Assembly: GCA_017562135.1 (NCBI GenBank)
Contig: QEYB01001392.1
Span: forward strand, 57,577-121,576
Source of the DNA: Dipylidium caninum
Lineage: Eukaryota > Platyhelminthes > Cestoda > Cyclophyllidea > Dipylidiidae
DNA: 64,000 nucleotides
Direction of reading: 5' to 3'
Both the position numbers and the translations under genes were made by a program. The notes under the pieces are model-generated. The model worked only from the letters and a program-made list of their open reading frames with translations, had not been told where the DNA came from and searched no databases. Shown piece after piece: positions 11,837-25,400 of this stretch (positions are counted from its first letter, which is position 1; each line of letters opens with the position of its first letter).

Positions 11837-12066
11837 CATTCTCGCCTTCAAGCACACAATTTTTAGTGAGAACGTTCAAAAGAATATTAGCTGGCCCAAT
11901 GTATGAATTAGTCGGTCGAGGCTGAAGTGAATTGGATAATCTGTTTGCTTTGTTGACATCAAGAAATCTACGAAACGACGTGGTATTTGTCCAGACCAAA
12001 TAAGTCAGCACTACCCCAAGCGGCCCGCTAAACACATTAGACGAGTTGTTTGAACCAAGCGACTCA
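11837..12066 (-). CDS. Orphan candidate exon, function unknown
   Basis: An open 230-nt segment between the acceptor taacgggttttag and the donor gtaggt. It encodes about 76 residues including SNVFSGPLGVVLTYLVW and PRPTNSYIGPANILLNVL. Two N-glycosylation sequons (NSS, NTT) hint at an extracellular protein. I do not recognise a family and found no partner exons, so this is only a splice-bounded open frame. Confidence 0.22.
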
Positions 12067-15000
12067 CTAAAACCCGTTAACAACAGACGTGTGCGTGGGA
12101 CGCAGACAGAATAGCATTCGTTAAATGCAGATTTGATCGAAGGGAAAGCGGTTTTCCGGTATCACCGCTAATGAGATAGTCTTAATACGTATATGCTGCT
12201 AAAATATAGCAAAAGGAGAGTATTCTGAGTGCCATTTTAATTTGCCCAAATTCAAATACGATACCTAAAATAAGGGCGGGCAATACATTGCGTATAATTC
12301 TGTTGTCACTTGCACGCGAGTTCGCAATAAATTCGAATAAGCACTGCAAACAACTGTCGTGTCATCTTTTTCATTTTCGAGACACCAGCACAAAACATTT
12401 CCTCCGACTTGAGAAAGATTTCCTCCGAAAAATGGTTACAATTTGGAAGGGGCTGTTACTTGCATTCTATAAGTAGTTCTCGCAACGACTTCAAAACGCA
12501 TCGATGGACGAACCCGACCTTTGTGAAGTTCAGCTCACTTCCGTTTATTGGAAGTTCTTCGAAAATTCGTAGATAAAGGCGTTTCTGGTGACAAAAGTTA
12601 GTGGGTACTTAAGTAACCTTCATAATAAAATATCAGACTCCGTATTGTGTAAACGAGGCTCGTTCTCTCCACGTGTTCAATCGGCATCACATAGTAACTG
12701 GTGCTCAGGATTCCATTTTAAACGCAACAATTTGTCTTCGCAGTGACGCCTGAGGCCGCAGGATTCCAGTAGCCTTATATGGTCGACAACTATGAAACAG
12801 GCGTTTCTGTCCAGTCTGTGCTCAGCGACGACTGAGAGAGAGGTACGTTACAATGCTTGCCCAATACTTTTATTTATAACTTGTATAGGTGTCCCTCTTA
12901 CTCATTTCACAAATTGTTCCATGTACGTATCCCACCTTTATTCTACTTTCCGACGAAACCAGACGGGAACACAACGCGATTTACATCCACTTATTTTGTG
13001 CGGCATTCGGAGATGAACCCACTAACAACAAAAATTCTCGATGTTGGTTTTGTGAAATTGCGTTCTGGCAATTCGAGTGTATGCAAGGAGCCTCGAGGAA
13101 GACCACCGGCCCATGTGTGAATGACGAGGGGAAGAGTGAAGCACGACGACTGTGGAATTCGATGCACACAATGCGGAACTATTCGTCAACTTGGGTCTCA
13201 ACTCGCAACTGGCCATGCATACGGCTGTGTTCAAACAACATCTACGTACACTACACGAGGGAAGTGAGAAATTGGACTCCTGTGTGTGTCTGCTGTACGA
13301 AACTGACGCGACCGCTTCAAGAGCAGGCGCACGCCATCGTTGCCTCCCTGGCGATGCGCGAAATCTCATCAGAGCAAAATTATGTTTAGCAAATGGAGGG
13401 ATGCCCAAGGAGTGCTCGTCCACTCTATTCCTTCTTCGAATACATCCAGACGAAAACGTAACAGCGGCGGACGTCCCTCTGCCGCGAAACTGCTGCCAGA
13501 CACGAGAGGAAACGTAGGAGGAAAGACAGCCAGCATTGTTCAATCGGCACGGCGCAGCATCATTTGCCGCATGATAACCCGGAGCGGCCACATGAAACCC
13601 TAATTACTGTTGGCAGACCAACTTCTCTACAACATGACAACTTGCCGCATCCTCTGTGCTCACGCGGTATTTCTTCGACCGATTATTACCCCAATCGTAA
13701 TTGCGAAAAATGATGTTATGAAAGACCGTGAATAGTTTAATGACACTAGAAATAAAGATTTCCCCAAAAACTGAACAGACGACTCGCCCAATCGTTGGCA
13801 GAAGGTTGCAAATGCCAATGAAATTCCTTTCGACTGAATTTAGTAAATATCGTGCAAAGTCCGTTTTATAGTTTCCAGCCTATTAGTAAAGCCATAGTAA
13901 AGCCAATTTTATGTCGACTCGTAAGTAACGTTAGTGATACAAAATGGACAAGCAGATAAAGGACAGGCTACCTACGATACAGGTAGAGTTAAATTTTGTA
14001 GAATGTGGGAAATTATTGGGCCTTTTCACTGTGCTTTGCATTACAACAAAGGCATAACTCTGAAAGGCGTGACATATCTATCAAAAATCCACTTTCACCG
14101 AAAGCTACGTAAAGGGCTCAAAAACTATGGAGCAGCAAGAAATCTTTGCGTGGAAGCTGTCGGTTTCCCAATACTTGCAGCCATCGTTTTAACTAAGCTA
14201 ACCTAGCAAATTCTCACAGAAGCATTGATTTGAACCGATGTGGGAATAGCTGATGAAAAGTCCTCAATCCCATTTTGTTGTCTAAGTATCTAGCCTGAAA
14301 ACTTCTGCCTGTATAGTTGCATAGTTTACCTAGAAGAAAATGGTTAAAACTTCAGACAGTTTTAAGGTGCCTTTTTAAATCGGCCTCAGTGATGCGATTC
14401 TCGTTGCCTATATGGTAGTATGGGAAAGTAGGGCAGTGTTGCCACTGACTCAAGAGAAATATTCAGGGACATTGATGTGCTAGGGGTGCATCTACCTTGA
14501 TAGACAAAACAGCTGGACTGGACAAATTTATGCGATTTGATAAATCTTGGGTCTAATTGCCCAGTACATTGGCAGCGTTATCGATAGGTTGCTTTAAAGC
14601 TTCGACAAGAATCTGGTCGTATTACTGTTAAGATCATGACAAATATAGTCAAACGGTTTGTCACCATTAATAACTACTTGACCAGTCCATACAGCGTATA
14701 GTTATTGCGCCTCTTCATTGCTATTTCAACTAACAGATTGTCCCTAAACCGAGTGCTGATAATTACGAAGCTTTAACAGAATTACAGAATTGAAAAATCG
14801 CGAAATGTCAACTTGATGGGGAAACAAATCTCCTGTGATAAAGACGAAATCAGGCTTTCTTGCCGGAATAAACGCTTTTGACCATGCGAAAATAAGCATT
14901 GTTATGATATACACCAGTAAGAAAATTCAAAGCTCATAAGATTTGGAGGGCGCAAGCTAGAGAGGAGGCAAGTACCAAAAGTGCGTGCATCGACGATCGC

Positions 15001-18000
15001 AAATAACCTTGAATGCCGTGCGTATGTAAGCTCAGCCGGAATACAGAGCGCCCCCCTCACCCCCCCCCCCCCACAACCGGTCGTGACGGCAGCAACGCAC
15101 CGACTTAACGAAAAGACGAACTTACATACAATAATTGCTCGAGTTAGATGTCGTACGTGGGGGTATCAAGTCAGCTTTGTTAAATTATCGGGAAAAGCCG
15201 ATGCTTCCTTAGGTAGACGGTTTAGAAGGGGGTGGGAGAGATACGCACCAGTGTGGCGAGTTCACAAGCGAAAGCCAGTGTGCGGACGCGACGGCCAGAA
15301 GGCAGCAGCCAGGCAGACACTAGCGAGAATGTCAGCTTGGCCTGTTTCTTGTGGGATGTCATTGAGAGTGGGGAGGCGAAAGATACATTATGAGAAAAAT
15401 GGAACTTACAATTTGTTAAAAACACAGAAACGCGTCTAAAGGCATATTTTTAAAAATTTCTCTAGAGAAAACAACTCCATCAACCGTTTTAATTCAAAAT
15501 TAAAAACATTTTCAGAAAGAACCGCTCTAAGGGGTTGATTCCAAACAGATAACAAGGCTAGGCAGTACTGTTAAAAGGGATAATAACGGGATTACGAAAG
15601 TACAGTCAGGATGTTCAGAAGATTTCTACATAGAAAACTCTTTCAGCACATTATACGAAGTATCTACTTCCCAGGGTAGGATCCTACTTGTGAATTCTTA
15701 AAGAATGCTCCCTAAAGCGAAAACAGACAAGTTTCCACAAAATTTAATAAGAAGAGAAAATGTACAGAGAGATAATTACTAGAAGTACGATGTCAGTATT
15801 TTTTCCGCTTTATCGGAGGGAGAGAAGTATTTATGAGTGGCTGAGGTGTTTGAAGCATACGGGGGATAAACTTGGTCAAATCCTTCGACACTGATACAGA
15901 ACCCGATGTCATTGACCGTGGTAAATGAGACGATTCTGACAGAGAATACTCCTCAAGTTCGACAGCTGACAATGATGGTTGGTTGATTAAAGCGTTGCCA
16001 CTACGGCTTATTGGCGTCCTATAAAAGTAATCAGTAACGACTCCGCTGAGTGAAACTAATCTTTACAATTTTTTCGAAAGATGCTGTTCAGTTTACAAAC
16101 AGGAAACACACAAGTTTCTGGAAAATATTATACTTATAAACAACGAGAGAATTTAAGGGGTCCCAGTTAGATTTCGATTAGTAAATTTGGCTCATATTTG
16201 TGGTTTTCGTTATGGCTGTGTTAACCATTCTTTTGATGACTCCAGTGATTGTCACACCAACTTGAAGCAAAAGTGTACCAAAGACTTCGATCGGCGATGT
16301 TGTTTAACATTTGAGTTAAATGGTATGAGGATTAAAAGATAATACCCTCCGTAGTTGAAGGAATAAGAGACACATTTCACCTGAGTTTAAGCGAAATCAG
16401 TAAATATGAGGTAAGCAAAAACATAATGGCGTCAATTTTGTTGGAGGCATTTAACCCCCCTTATCTTACTGTCAAAAGTTAGGAAAAATTGGTTAAGTTA
16501 GCGTCAATTTCGGCGACTCAACGCTAAATCACGATGCACACTAACTCAAAATAAATTTACATGCAATAAATAGAATTTCGGTACACAGTCTAGATAGTAT
16601 AAGAGATAGCATCAGCAAATAGAGATGCGACAAAAAGCATCATAAAATCTAGACAGGCAATAAATAGCCAGTTGCTAAACTGTACTACAAGAGAATATAG
16701 GAGACTTGTGCTGCGAGAACAAGAGTTAACTTAGTAGATTATCACTGATTTGCGACAATTAATACGCTAAACGTTAAGTAAAGGTTTCTAGCATACTTAA
16801 ACTCTAGTAATAGTTAGTATAACTAATACAAAGTAAAACAGAGTTCGTTGAAATCTGAATGAACCGAATCGAAAGTGCGATTTGTAAAACAGCAGTTAGA
16901 TTTTGACAAAACCATCAACAGTGGACGGAGAAATAGTTGCTTCATTCGAGACACCAATATTCCACGGAATTTGTTTATAGATTTTTAGCCATAAGATCAG
17001 AAGGCTAAGAACGACTAAATTGGAGTGGACTGCCTAGATCCCAAGGGGAACAGACTGATGAGATTTGCATAAGGCAGTAATATAAAGGAGAATAAAGATA
17101 GGAACAGAAAATATAAGGTGCCTTTTATTTTACCATCGTCCTCCACAATAAAAAAGTAGGGTAAATGAAACGCGATTATTTTAAGTCGGAATTAAGTAGG
17201 CCAACGAGCTTGAAGTTTAGATTCCACCGTCCTGGATGACAGTTGGCTTTGTAAAAAACGAAGACCTAAAGTACATGCAAAAAGTTAAGTTTATGAAGAA
17301 GAGTAAATTAAGACTGATCTGGGCCCCTTAAGCGCCTAAGTGATCATAAAAAGAATATTTTTAAGCAATATGAAATAAAAATAATTAACGTCTCCAAAGA
17401 CGTCTGTCACGAGAACATTAGAAGAAGCTCCGACATATTTGAAACCAAAAAGCAGAGAAAACCAGGAAAACCGTATACTTAAGAACATATGGCTTAAGAG
17501 GAAAATGCAAATCATAGCTAGTAGAATCTTCGTAATTAATGGATAAACTACAATCTAATATTTATTCCAGTATGAAGAAAGAGCCAAGTTAAAAAGCACA
17601 GATACATAGGTATTTTGAAAGCGTCAGGTATATGAGCTCCTTGAACAAAATGAAAAGTAACCCCCAATAAGCGGAATATATCGAACAAGGCATCGCGAAA
17701 AGCCAAGAAGTGAAATGCGAAGGACACAAAATTTTAAAATAGGCGTTGGCAACTGCACCTCAAACACGAAACCACAAATGCAAAATTGTTTCCTAAATCA
17801 GCGTTTGCGTTTGTGGGGGAGGAGGGGGGAGGGAGGACAGCGGCCAACTTGGAGGAACGGGAAGATGCGGCAAGAGGTAAAGGAAGGGTAGCAATAAGAG
17901 ATGAGATAAATTCAACCGCAGCATTGTTGCACTTAAACACGCTCAAGCCATAAAACGGGATTGTAGGCTAGGTTGTTGGAAGATAATTTTGACAAATCGA

Positions 18001-19271
18001 TGCTTTCCGAGTTTCTACAGAGTCACAAAAATTTTTTCAGGTTGCGTGATCTTCCGTATTTTTAAAAACCTTTAACCCTTCAGTAGAAAATAAGGAATGC
18101 TTGTTCGGGCTGTGATGCTATAGTCGTAAAAGCTCTCTTGGGGACACCAAAGTTCGAAAAATAAGTCCACCCCTACTCATAAACACTACATTCAATAAAC
18201 GAACAGAAATAATCACTAGACTTAAAAAAATAAGCAAATGGACAACAAGAAAATAATCTTTTCTTGTCGACAAAACAGTTTGTTAAGAAGAAATCGTTTT
18301 TAAAGGACTGGAATGAATTTACTGTGAGACAATCGGAGTAAACAAGTAAACACGGCTATAAGGATGGAGGTGAATTGAAAAAAAGGCTGTGAACCCAAAA
18401 AATTAGGGATATAAAACCGACTAGTAGGTAATTTTCAAATATTTCCTCATCAATGTGACCAAAACAAGGGGGCTTGAGGAAATGCTAGGTCATCGTGTAA
18501 AAGATGTTTGGATCACATACAAAGCAATAACTCGATTAGGTACAAAGCATAATCAGTTAAATGTCGAACACACCAAGAATTTTGCACCAACTAAATTCAA
18601 ATCTGTTCATCTCCGAAACAAAAAAAGATTGACACGCCTTTAACTATTAAAAAATTTCTGATTTAACAGAGAATTCAAAATAGAAACGTCTACACAAAAT
18701 ACAAAGTTGATTATAAATTTTTAGCTAGTCATAAGGTAAGATGTTAATGTTACTCACCTATCAACATAGCGATTGAAACGTAACCGTTAAGCAATGACTT
18801 AGTCCGATAACGTTACAAATGCTGACTTCCGGAGACGTTTTATAGAAGCACCCCAAATTTTAAATGGGTTATATTGCACTACATCATAAACTTAAAAAAT
18901 TAAGCAAAAGCAGCACAAGCGCGTTATTTAAAGCGCGAGAACAGTTTACAAAATGGTGAGCATATTAAATGTGTCCAATTGGCAGAGTAATAAAAAGTGA
19001 TTGATAAGAATAAGTAGATTACAAATATTAAAGCATAGAAAATCATTTATGTTCTCGAGTGCAGTCGAAACGATTTAAATTTAACGTATACCAAACAAAT
19101 GTCGACATACCCAAATTTATTATGCAGATTAAACTTATTGCGCAAAAATCTTTAGCGTGAGTAAACGACACAGACATTAGTAAAGTACGTAAGAGTTAAA
19201 ATATAAAAAAAACCGCTAAATAGCAAACGAGTAGAGGACTCGTAAGTCAAAGTGGCCTAAGATTTAATTAC
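12067..19271. other. Gene-poor region, no gene recognised
   Basis: Short overlapping frames occur at 12889-13603 on both strands and at 14981-15439 on the plus strand, but none shows a domain, repeat pattern or splice phase I can defend. From about 15440 to 19270 the sequence is A-rich on the plus strand, with stops in all frames. A run of 12 C residues lies at 15061-15072, within a C-rich tract. It may be intergenic, a long 5' intron of a neighbour, or decayed mobile DNA. Confidence 0.4.
15061..15072. repeat. Poly(C) homopolymer
   Basis: Twelve uninterrupted C residues inside a longer C-rich tract that starts at about 15050. Such runs are prone to length errors. Confidence 0.8.
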
Positions 19272-20738
19272 TTAAGCTAACCACAATACAAGGTGATAAA
19301 AAATAGAAATATACCGTCTTATGGAAAGAGAATTTTGATCGGGTTGTTCAGACTGACCAAGGCGATGCATGGGCGTATCGGTAAAAGCGAACCCTTTTGA
19401 AACCCAGTATTGACGCGCATCATCAACCGCGTCACACGGTCGTCCGTTTTGGGACGGCGAAAAGCTATGCACAAACACAGAGTAGGGATTTACGACAGAT
19501 ACTACATCTCTGACACTCGCTATCATAAGTCCAGGGGACAGTTCTTCTTTCAAAGAAAAAGGCGAATTCGACAAATTTGTAGCGCAGGAATTGGGATTAA
19601 CTTCAACCTTCCCTGCATCAGATGGATTTCGGTGTTCTTCCACTTGATATTTTTCAGTTGCAACTAGTGAAACAGTTACAACCAACATTAGAATGTGATT
19701 CAAACCAAATTTAGGAAAAAATAAACTAAACTATGGAATTGCCGCTCAGCCTTCTACGATCCGTGACTCATAGACTATAGTTTTCGATAAAACATGATTG
19801 AAATAACAACTAAACCTTACGCCAAAAAAAATATAAAATTGGTGAAAACATTTAAAAGAGTACATAGAAAGACCTCATACACTGGTACACAAAACACGCA
19901 TGACCTGTAGCCATAAAAAAAATTTAAAACAATGAACAAGTAATAGAGACAACCTGATTCAGGTCTCAATGTTAAACTCCATACTGTATCAATAATAAAA
20001 GTAGGTAGAAAGTACAGAAAAAAACAAATAGCATAGTCCTCAAGACACAACGAATCGTGAATTATGAGTATACTACCACGAATATCACGAAATCTTGTCA
20101 AAAACATTAAGCGTCAATACAAACGAATAGCATCAATGACATCCAAGAAAAAAAAATACATCACTGAAAAACTAACTTGATTTACGTTCTACCGCATCAT
20201 TAAACCTGCGGTAGGAATGCATCTTAATACGACATTCGGCCACCGATTCATACTCCGGTGCATAAGCAAGGTGAAGGAACCCACCGTAAAAAGAAGAGTC
20301 ATCAAGTCGTCTTTTAACGTTCCTAATCAATAAGAAGTTCATGCAAGCGGCAGTTAATAAAATAAAAATTTCAAATCGCACTAGTTTCAGCAGGACTCAC
20401 AAGGCTGCCAAAATTACCTTGACGAATTCACGGAATCAAACTTGGCAAGGTATGTCTCAGTAAACTCCACGGATTCTGGGTGACTAACTTTACGAATTTG
20501 TTCTACTGGCGAAATCCGACGAATCCTTTCTTGCAAAGCATTGGCTAAGTCAATGGATGGGACACCAAAAATAAGTAAATACATCGATTCATCGGCAATT
20601 GTGAAAATCTAGATGGGTCACATAAGAAAAAAAACTTGCCTTAACAGCCCGTTTCCTTCGACCGTCCCTATAAGGCGGTCTATTATAACATGGTCCAACT
20701 TTTCTGTGATGTGGAAAGACAGGTATTTCTTCCGTCAT
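19272..20738 (-). CDS. RBM48: RBM48, RNA-binding minor-spliceosome factor
   Basis: Four exons: 20738-20640, 20608-20418, 20322-20186 and 19663-19272, total 272 codons plus stop, all joins in phase. Exon 1 encodes a basic N-terminus (HHRKVGPCYNRPPYRDGRRK). Exon 2 carries the first half of the RRM (IADESMYLLIFGVP, then SVEFTETYLAKFDSVNSS). Exon 3 carries the second half and the family signature (DDSSFYGGFLHLAYAPEYES). In animals and plants RBM48 works with ARMC7 in splicing of U12-type introns. Exon 4 (residues about 143-272) is weakly conserved and assigned by phase; its SVRDVVSVVNPYSVFVHS stretch is unlike the vertebrate C-terminus. Intron 1 is only 31 nt and uses a GC donor (AAG|GCAAGT). Exon 4 may alternatively splice at a gtatat site near 19320. 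Confidence 0.85.
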
Positions 20739-22471
20739 CTTAGGTACTGGAATAAGAACAGCACAAACATAAATATCAAGAGAGAATAATAGGCACGTAT
20801 AGATAGCAAATGTAAAGGCTTTCACAGAAATAAACCATCGAACATATGGATGAAAAATGGAGACGGCACGATATCAGCAAAGTTGAAACCAGTTTGAAAA
20901 GGTGTTGTGCATAGAGAAAGAGCACTCGCCTACCATTGGATTAAATATACGAAAAATACTGTTTTGCCAAATATCAAGTGACATAAAAAAAGAAATAGGA
21001 TTGAAGCCGACACCTAAGAGAAGGCAGAGTGCGCAGCAGCAAACACGTCAAAAAGGCCTCGGAACGCACAAACTCTTTAAACAAAAAATAAACAGCATCG
21101 TAACAAGCAAAGCTTCATAATATAAAGGTGTAACCGTCTCTCAGTTGAATTGCTTTGCTCTAGGCATCCAATAGATATTAGACGATGAGCAATCAGGAAG
21201 AGCGTTTGTCCGCCACGAGTTAGTGTATAGGTTCTGATCTCCGAATTTAATGAGATAACAACGTGTCTTACTATTGGTGAGCGAAAGATCTTGCCATCAA
21301 GTCTAATACTAACGTTTGATTAGGCGCTATGCGGTTATGAGTCATGAAATTCGCGGTCGCTTTACCCAAATTTGTAGTGAAAATATCCGTAGTGTAGTGA
21401 TTATATTACGGACCCAGCTAAAAATATCGGCGAAAGCAACTAACCAATTTGACAGTGAAGAACTATGCTGTGAGCAGGGGGAGAATATGGGAGTTCTTCA
21501 ATATGGCCAACGTCAAACCAACGCAATGCCTTGACGAAGACATAGAACACCATAACAAAGCTCACAGAATGATGAAGTCCTAATTTTGAAATATGAAAGA
21601 AGTCTACCGTCCCCACCCCATGCCTCGGGATGTAACACCTGGGTCACGTTGATACGCTAGGGGAAAACGTGCTTATTAGTCCCAGAGGGCATCTCATAAA
21701 AAGTTGAATATCGAAAATCCATGCAATGTGCTGAGAGCACCGAGTTAATTCGCTAACCGGCACGCATATCATGCGGACACAGATGAACAGGGGCCTCTTG
21801 GCAACATTTTCATCAGTTTCCGGGACTTTAAATGACAACTACGCGATATTGACTATTTAAGGACTTGCCGGGTTCAAATATTTGGAAGCGGTAGAGCACT
21901 TTGCTAAATGGTAGTGACCTAAAGAGATCAGCAGAAGGCCGGTAAAATTAACGCATACGAGGTTTGTATGAATACTGGACAAATGTTCTTTGGGATGATT
22001 TAGTATAGTCGACAACAAAACCATTAACCTTACATTAACTAATCAAGTATTTCGCCTACTATTGAAAGTCAATAATAGGCGGAAGAAAGGCATCATATAG
22101 GCCCTCAACCCTCTCCTATAGTTTTCAGGAAGATGGAAGGACAGTTTTAGTTGCCATGCCGGACATATCTGTCAACTAATTAACCTGTTTTACTTCTTCC
22201 TTTTGTCATTGGTTGGCTCCTTACGTGACCCCAAGGTCATTTGAAATTAGGGCTTAGCGGTTTTGTGGTTGTTCGCTGATGGGAGAGTACAAACCGATTG
22301 GGTTCGACTACGCATTAATTTATCATCTTTTAGCCGTGAGGTCGTAATCGAAGGTTATTTGAGAAAGGCACCATCAACCGAAAAGAGATCTAGGAATCAA
22401 GGCTTGAAGGTATAATTTTATTACAATGATTACTTCCCTCTTTGTCGCTTAACATCCCTTTTGATTTTTAG
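20739..22471. other. Divergent promoter region between RBM48 and the GAB adaptor
   Basis: About 1.7 kb between two head-to-head genes. The missing first coding exon of the GAB gene must lie here or be very short, because the first recognised exon (22472) is directly preceded by an in-frame TAG. I could not choose a start: a candidate ATG at 22279 (atgggagagtac) does not give the required phase-0 splice. Frames at 21316-21534 and 21644-21838 look like chance. Confidence 0.4.
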
Positions 22472-25400
22472 TTCCTCTGTGCTGGGTGTCATGTTCTTCT
22501 CGAACCTGTAAGTCGTCTCTTCCCTGGTTTTCTGTTATGCTTCCGTCAGTTAAATATGAGTCAAATATTGTTCATTTCTAGCGTTGGAAAAAACGGTTTT
22601 GTGTACTTTATAAGATCCGGTATCCCAACGAGACACAGATCTTCTTTGAATACTACAAAAATGAATCTGAAAAGCAACCCAGAGGTGAACTTGTAGTTTT
22701 AGAAGTATTTACAACTTTTCCGTTATCTACATAGTTCTGGAAAACTTTTTATATCAACGCGCTAGGTATTATAATCGTTTTTTTAGGATGTATTGATCTC
22801 AACTCTTGCGACTGTATCTATGAGCAGAAAATCTGTAACAGGTGGCCGAATGTATTTGTAGTTAAAACTACTTCTCGAAATAAGAGGCGTGATTATCTTT
22901 TTTCTGCCAAGTCATCAGAGGAGATGAATAAGTGGATTTCGCAACTTACAAAAGTTTTACACATGGTGCCTGACCAAATACCGGCTTCCGCTCTCTCAGG
23001 TTGGTATTTCGATTTTACAATCAATAAGGCTCCTAGTATCCTATTTTACCTGTGAACTATTATTTCATGCTTTTGTGGTTATGAGGTAGAATTTTTTGTT
23101 TCTATCTTATTCAAAAGACATAAATTGGACGAAAGAGCTCCACTTCAAGTCACTTGTCGTCTCGAAAACCGTTGATACACAGCGCGGTCCCATTGTCTTT
23201 CAAAGTTTCAAACTTCTCCATGAACCCCAATCAATTAGATGGAGTGAGTATGGATGTCTTTGTGTTTTTTAAGAAGAAAGGAATTTACGTCACTTTTCTC
23301 AATTTTGCAATTATTTTGATTGCCTTGGTATATATGTTTATATGGTTTATATTTGTTAATTGCTAAAGAACACTCTTAATTAACGTTTTTTTGTAAAGTT
23401 GTGAGGAATCTGAGTTTTCTGTAGTGTCAAAATTATCACCTTTTTAGGAATTTTGAATTGTGGGTATCTAACCGTACCTACTACGCAATGAACTGTGGCT
23501 CTAAACTTGTTTTATTGTGTGTGTGACAGTTTACTTATCTATTCACTTTTGACAACCCGCACCCTTGATAATAATGACAATTTTGTGGTGCTTATAGCAT
23601 CAGTCAATGAATTAGTGTTCTCTTAAAATTTTTTTGGTATAGATTCCACAGAGTATAAATTTTCTTCTGAAGTAAATAATCAGAAAATTTGAATAACGCT
23701 TTGATCACGAAATTATTGTATTGGTTTTAAAGTCTGGCGTTTCAGTATGTCCCTTTATGTCTAATTATGGATCTCTGTACAAAAATTTTTCATTTTTGCA
23801 AAAGTACTTAACTGCCGGTTTCATGTCTCTAGTCACACGATTATTTGAATCGTGGACTTACGGAAGAATATAGGACCTCTTTTGGGGAAGCTACAGCTGA
23901 TGATGAGGATTGCTATCATGTAAGTAATATTAGCATCTTTTTTCTTCAGACCAACTAAATAAATTTTTGATCCCTGATCATTGGATGTCGAGTTCATGTA
24001 TGCGGTTGGTGAACAGGGCGGACTGTTTGTTGATGCCTGGAAGTTCGACTGGACGAAAAAGTTGTGTGTATATAATTTGTACGCGAGCACGTCTGCCTTT
24101 AATGTAAACAATATGGCCCAAGGGTTACTGTAAAATTTGGTCTAAACTCAAATTATCCGAGATAACTAACGGTAAGGCATTTAATGTAATACAAAAAATC
24201 TCTGTAGCCTTAATATAAACGTATTGATTATTTAAAATAAGAAACCTTATTAGTAGTCTTTAGTGATTTGTTTTGTTTATTTTTGTAAAATTTCGACCAG
24301 AGTCACAAAAGTTTGCAGATTGTATAAATATTATTTCGGAAGGAATATAACGGCATTTTAGACCATTGGCAACATAAAATACTTTTGCATTAACCGTTGT
24401 AAAATGCAATGAGTTTACTGATCTTTTCGAAAAAAGATTAATTAAATAACTGGTCATAAATTTAATCGATGGTGTCAATAAGCGGGAAACTATGTTTGCT
24501 TTCAGACGTTACCGCAACCAGATCACGCTTACGCGAACCTTAAGGGCGACAGAGGTGCGGTCAGCGATACTAATTTCTTGAACGGTCAAGGTAACATTTT
24601 TGTTCAATTGTATATCCTAAAAAATGTCACTTCTGCACCTGTTGTAACGTCTACGGATAGGTAGTCTGTCACTTTAAGACTGGTATATTTTAGTCAACAG
24701 GTGTATTGTTTATAGAATCCTTTGTTCTGTTGTCTGCTTATACTGACCTACTTCTCTTAAAGATATAAAATGTAAAATAATCAAGATTTCAAATATGAGT
24801 TTATTTCGACGTTGTTTTCTTTAGTTTCTGGCGAGTATTTTGCAATTGCTCCATGAAATTCAGTTTTCGAGAATACTGTTGACTTTTTGTCAATTTTTGG
24901 AACAAGAACGAATTAAAATACAGGATATATCGACCTACTTAACATGTGATAAAAAAATCATACCAACCACCGCCTCAACTTTTCGCACAGCATTTTTGTT
25001 TTGGCATCATTATTCGGCAACTAGCTTCCTCGATCTTACTCTTTTGAGAAAAGTAACGTTTTTCCAACGATGTTATTTCCATTTAGAGATTGAGATTAAT
25101 AATCGCCCTCGTCCCGACAGTGTCTATTTCAACATGTGGGATTCTTCAACGGTTGATGCCAACACAAATGGTGTTTTTAATTTGTTACTTAAGTCTATAA
25201 GTAATACACGTCTAATCTCTTTTCTTATGTAGTGGCTCGTGTCCACGTAATTTGTCACGCTAATTTATCGGAATCGAAAGAACCAAGGAAGGAAATCTTG
25301 AACAAAAGTACTAAGTCCCATCTCCAACCACCCATATCGGAACATTTTCCCTCCATTCAGGAAACGTCTAACATGTATGTCGGGAGCCGTAACCGGTACA

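Noticed and set aside
12889..13603. Overlapping open frames on both strands, up to 189 codons
   Set aside because: Three or more frames are open at once in a GC-richer patch; none has a domain or splice support.
14981..15439. 152-codon plus-strand frame
   Set aside because: Includes a poly-proline artefact from a poly(C) run; no recognisable protein.
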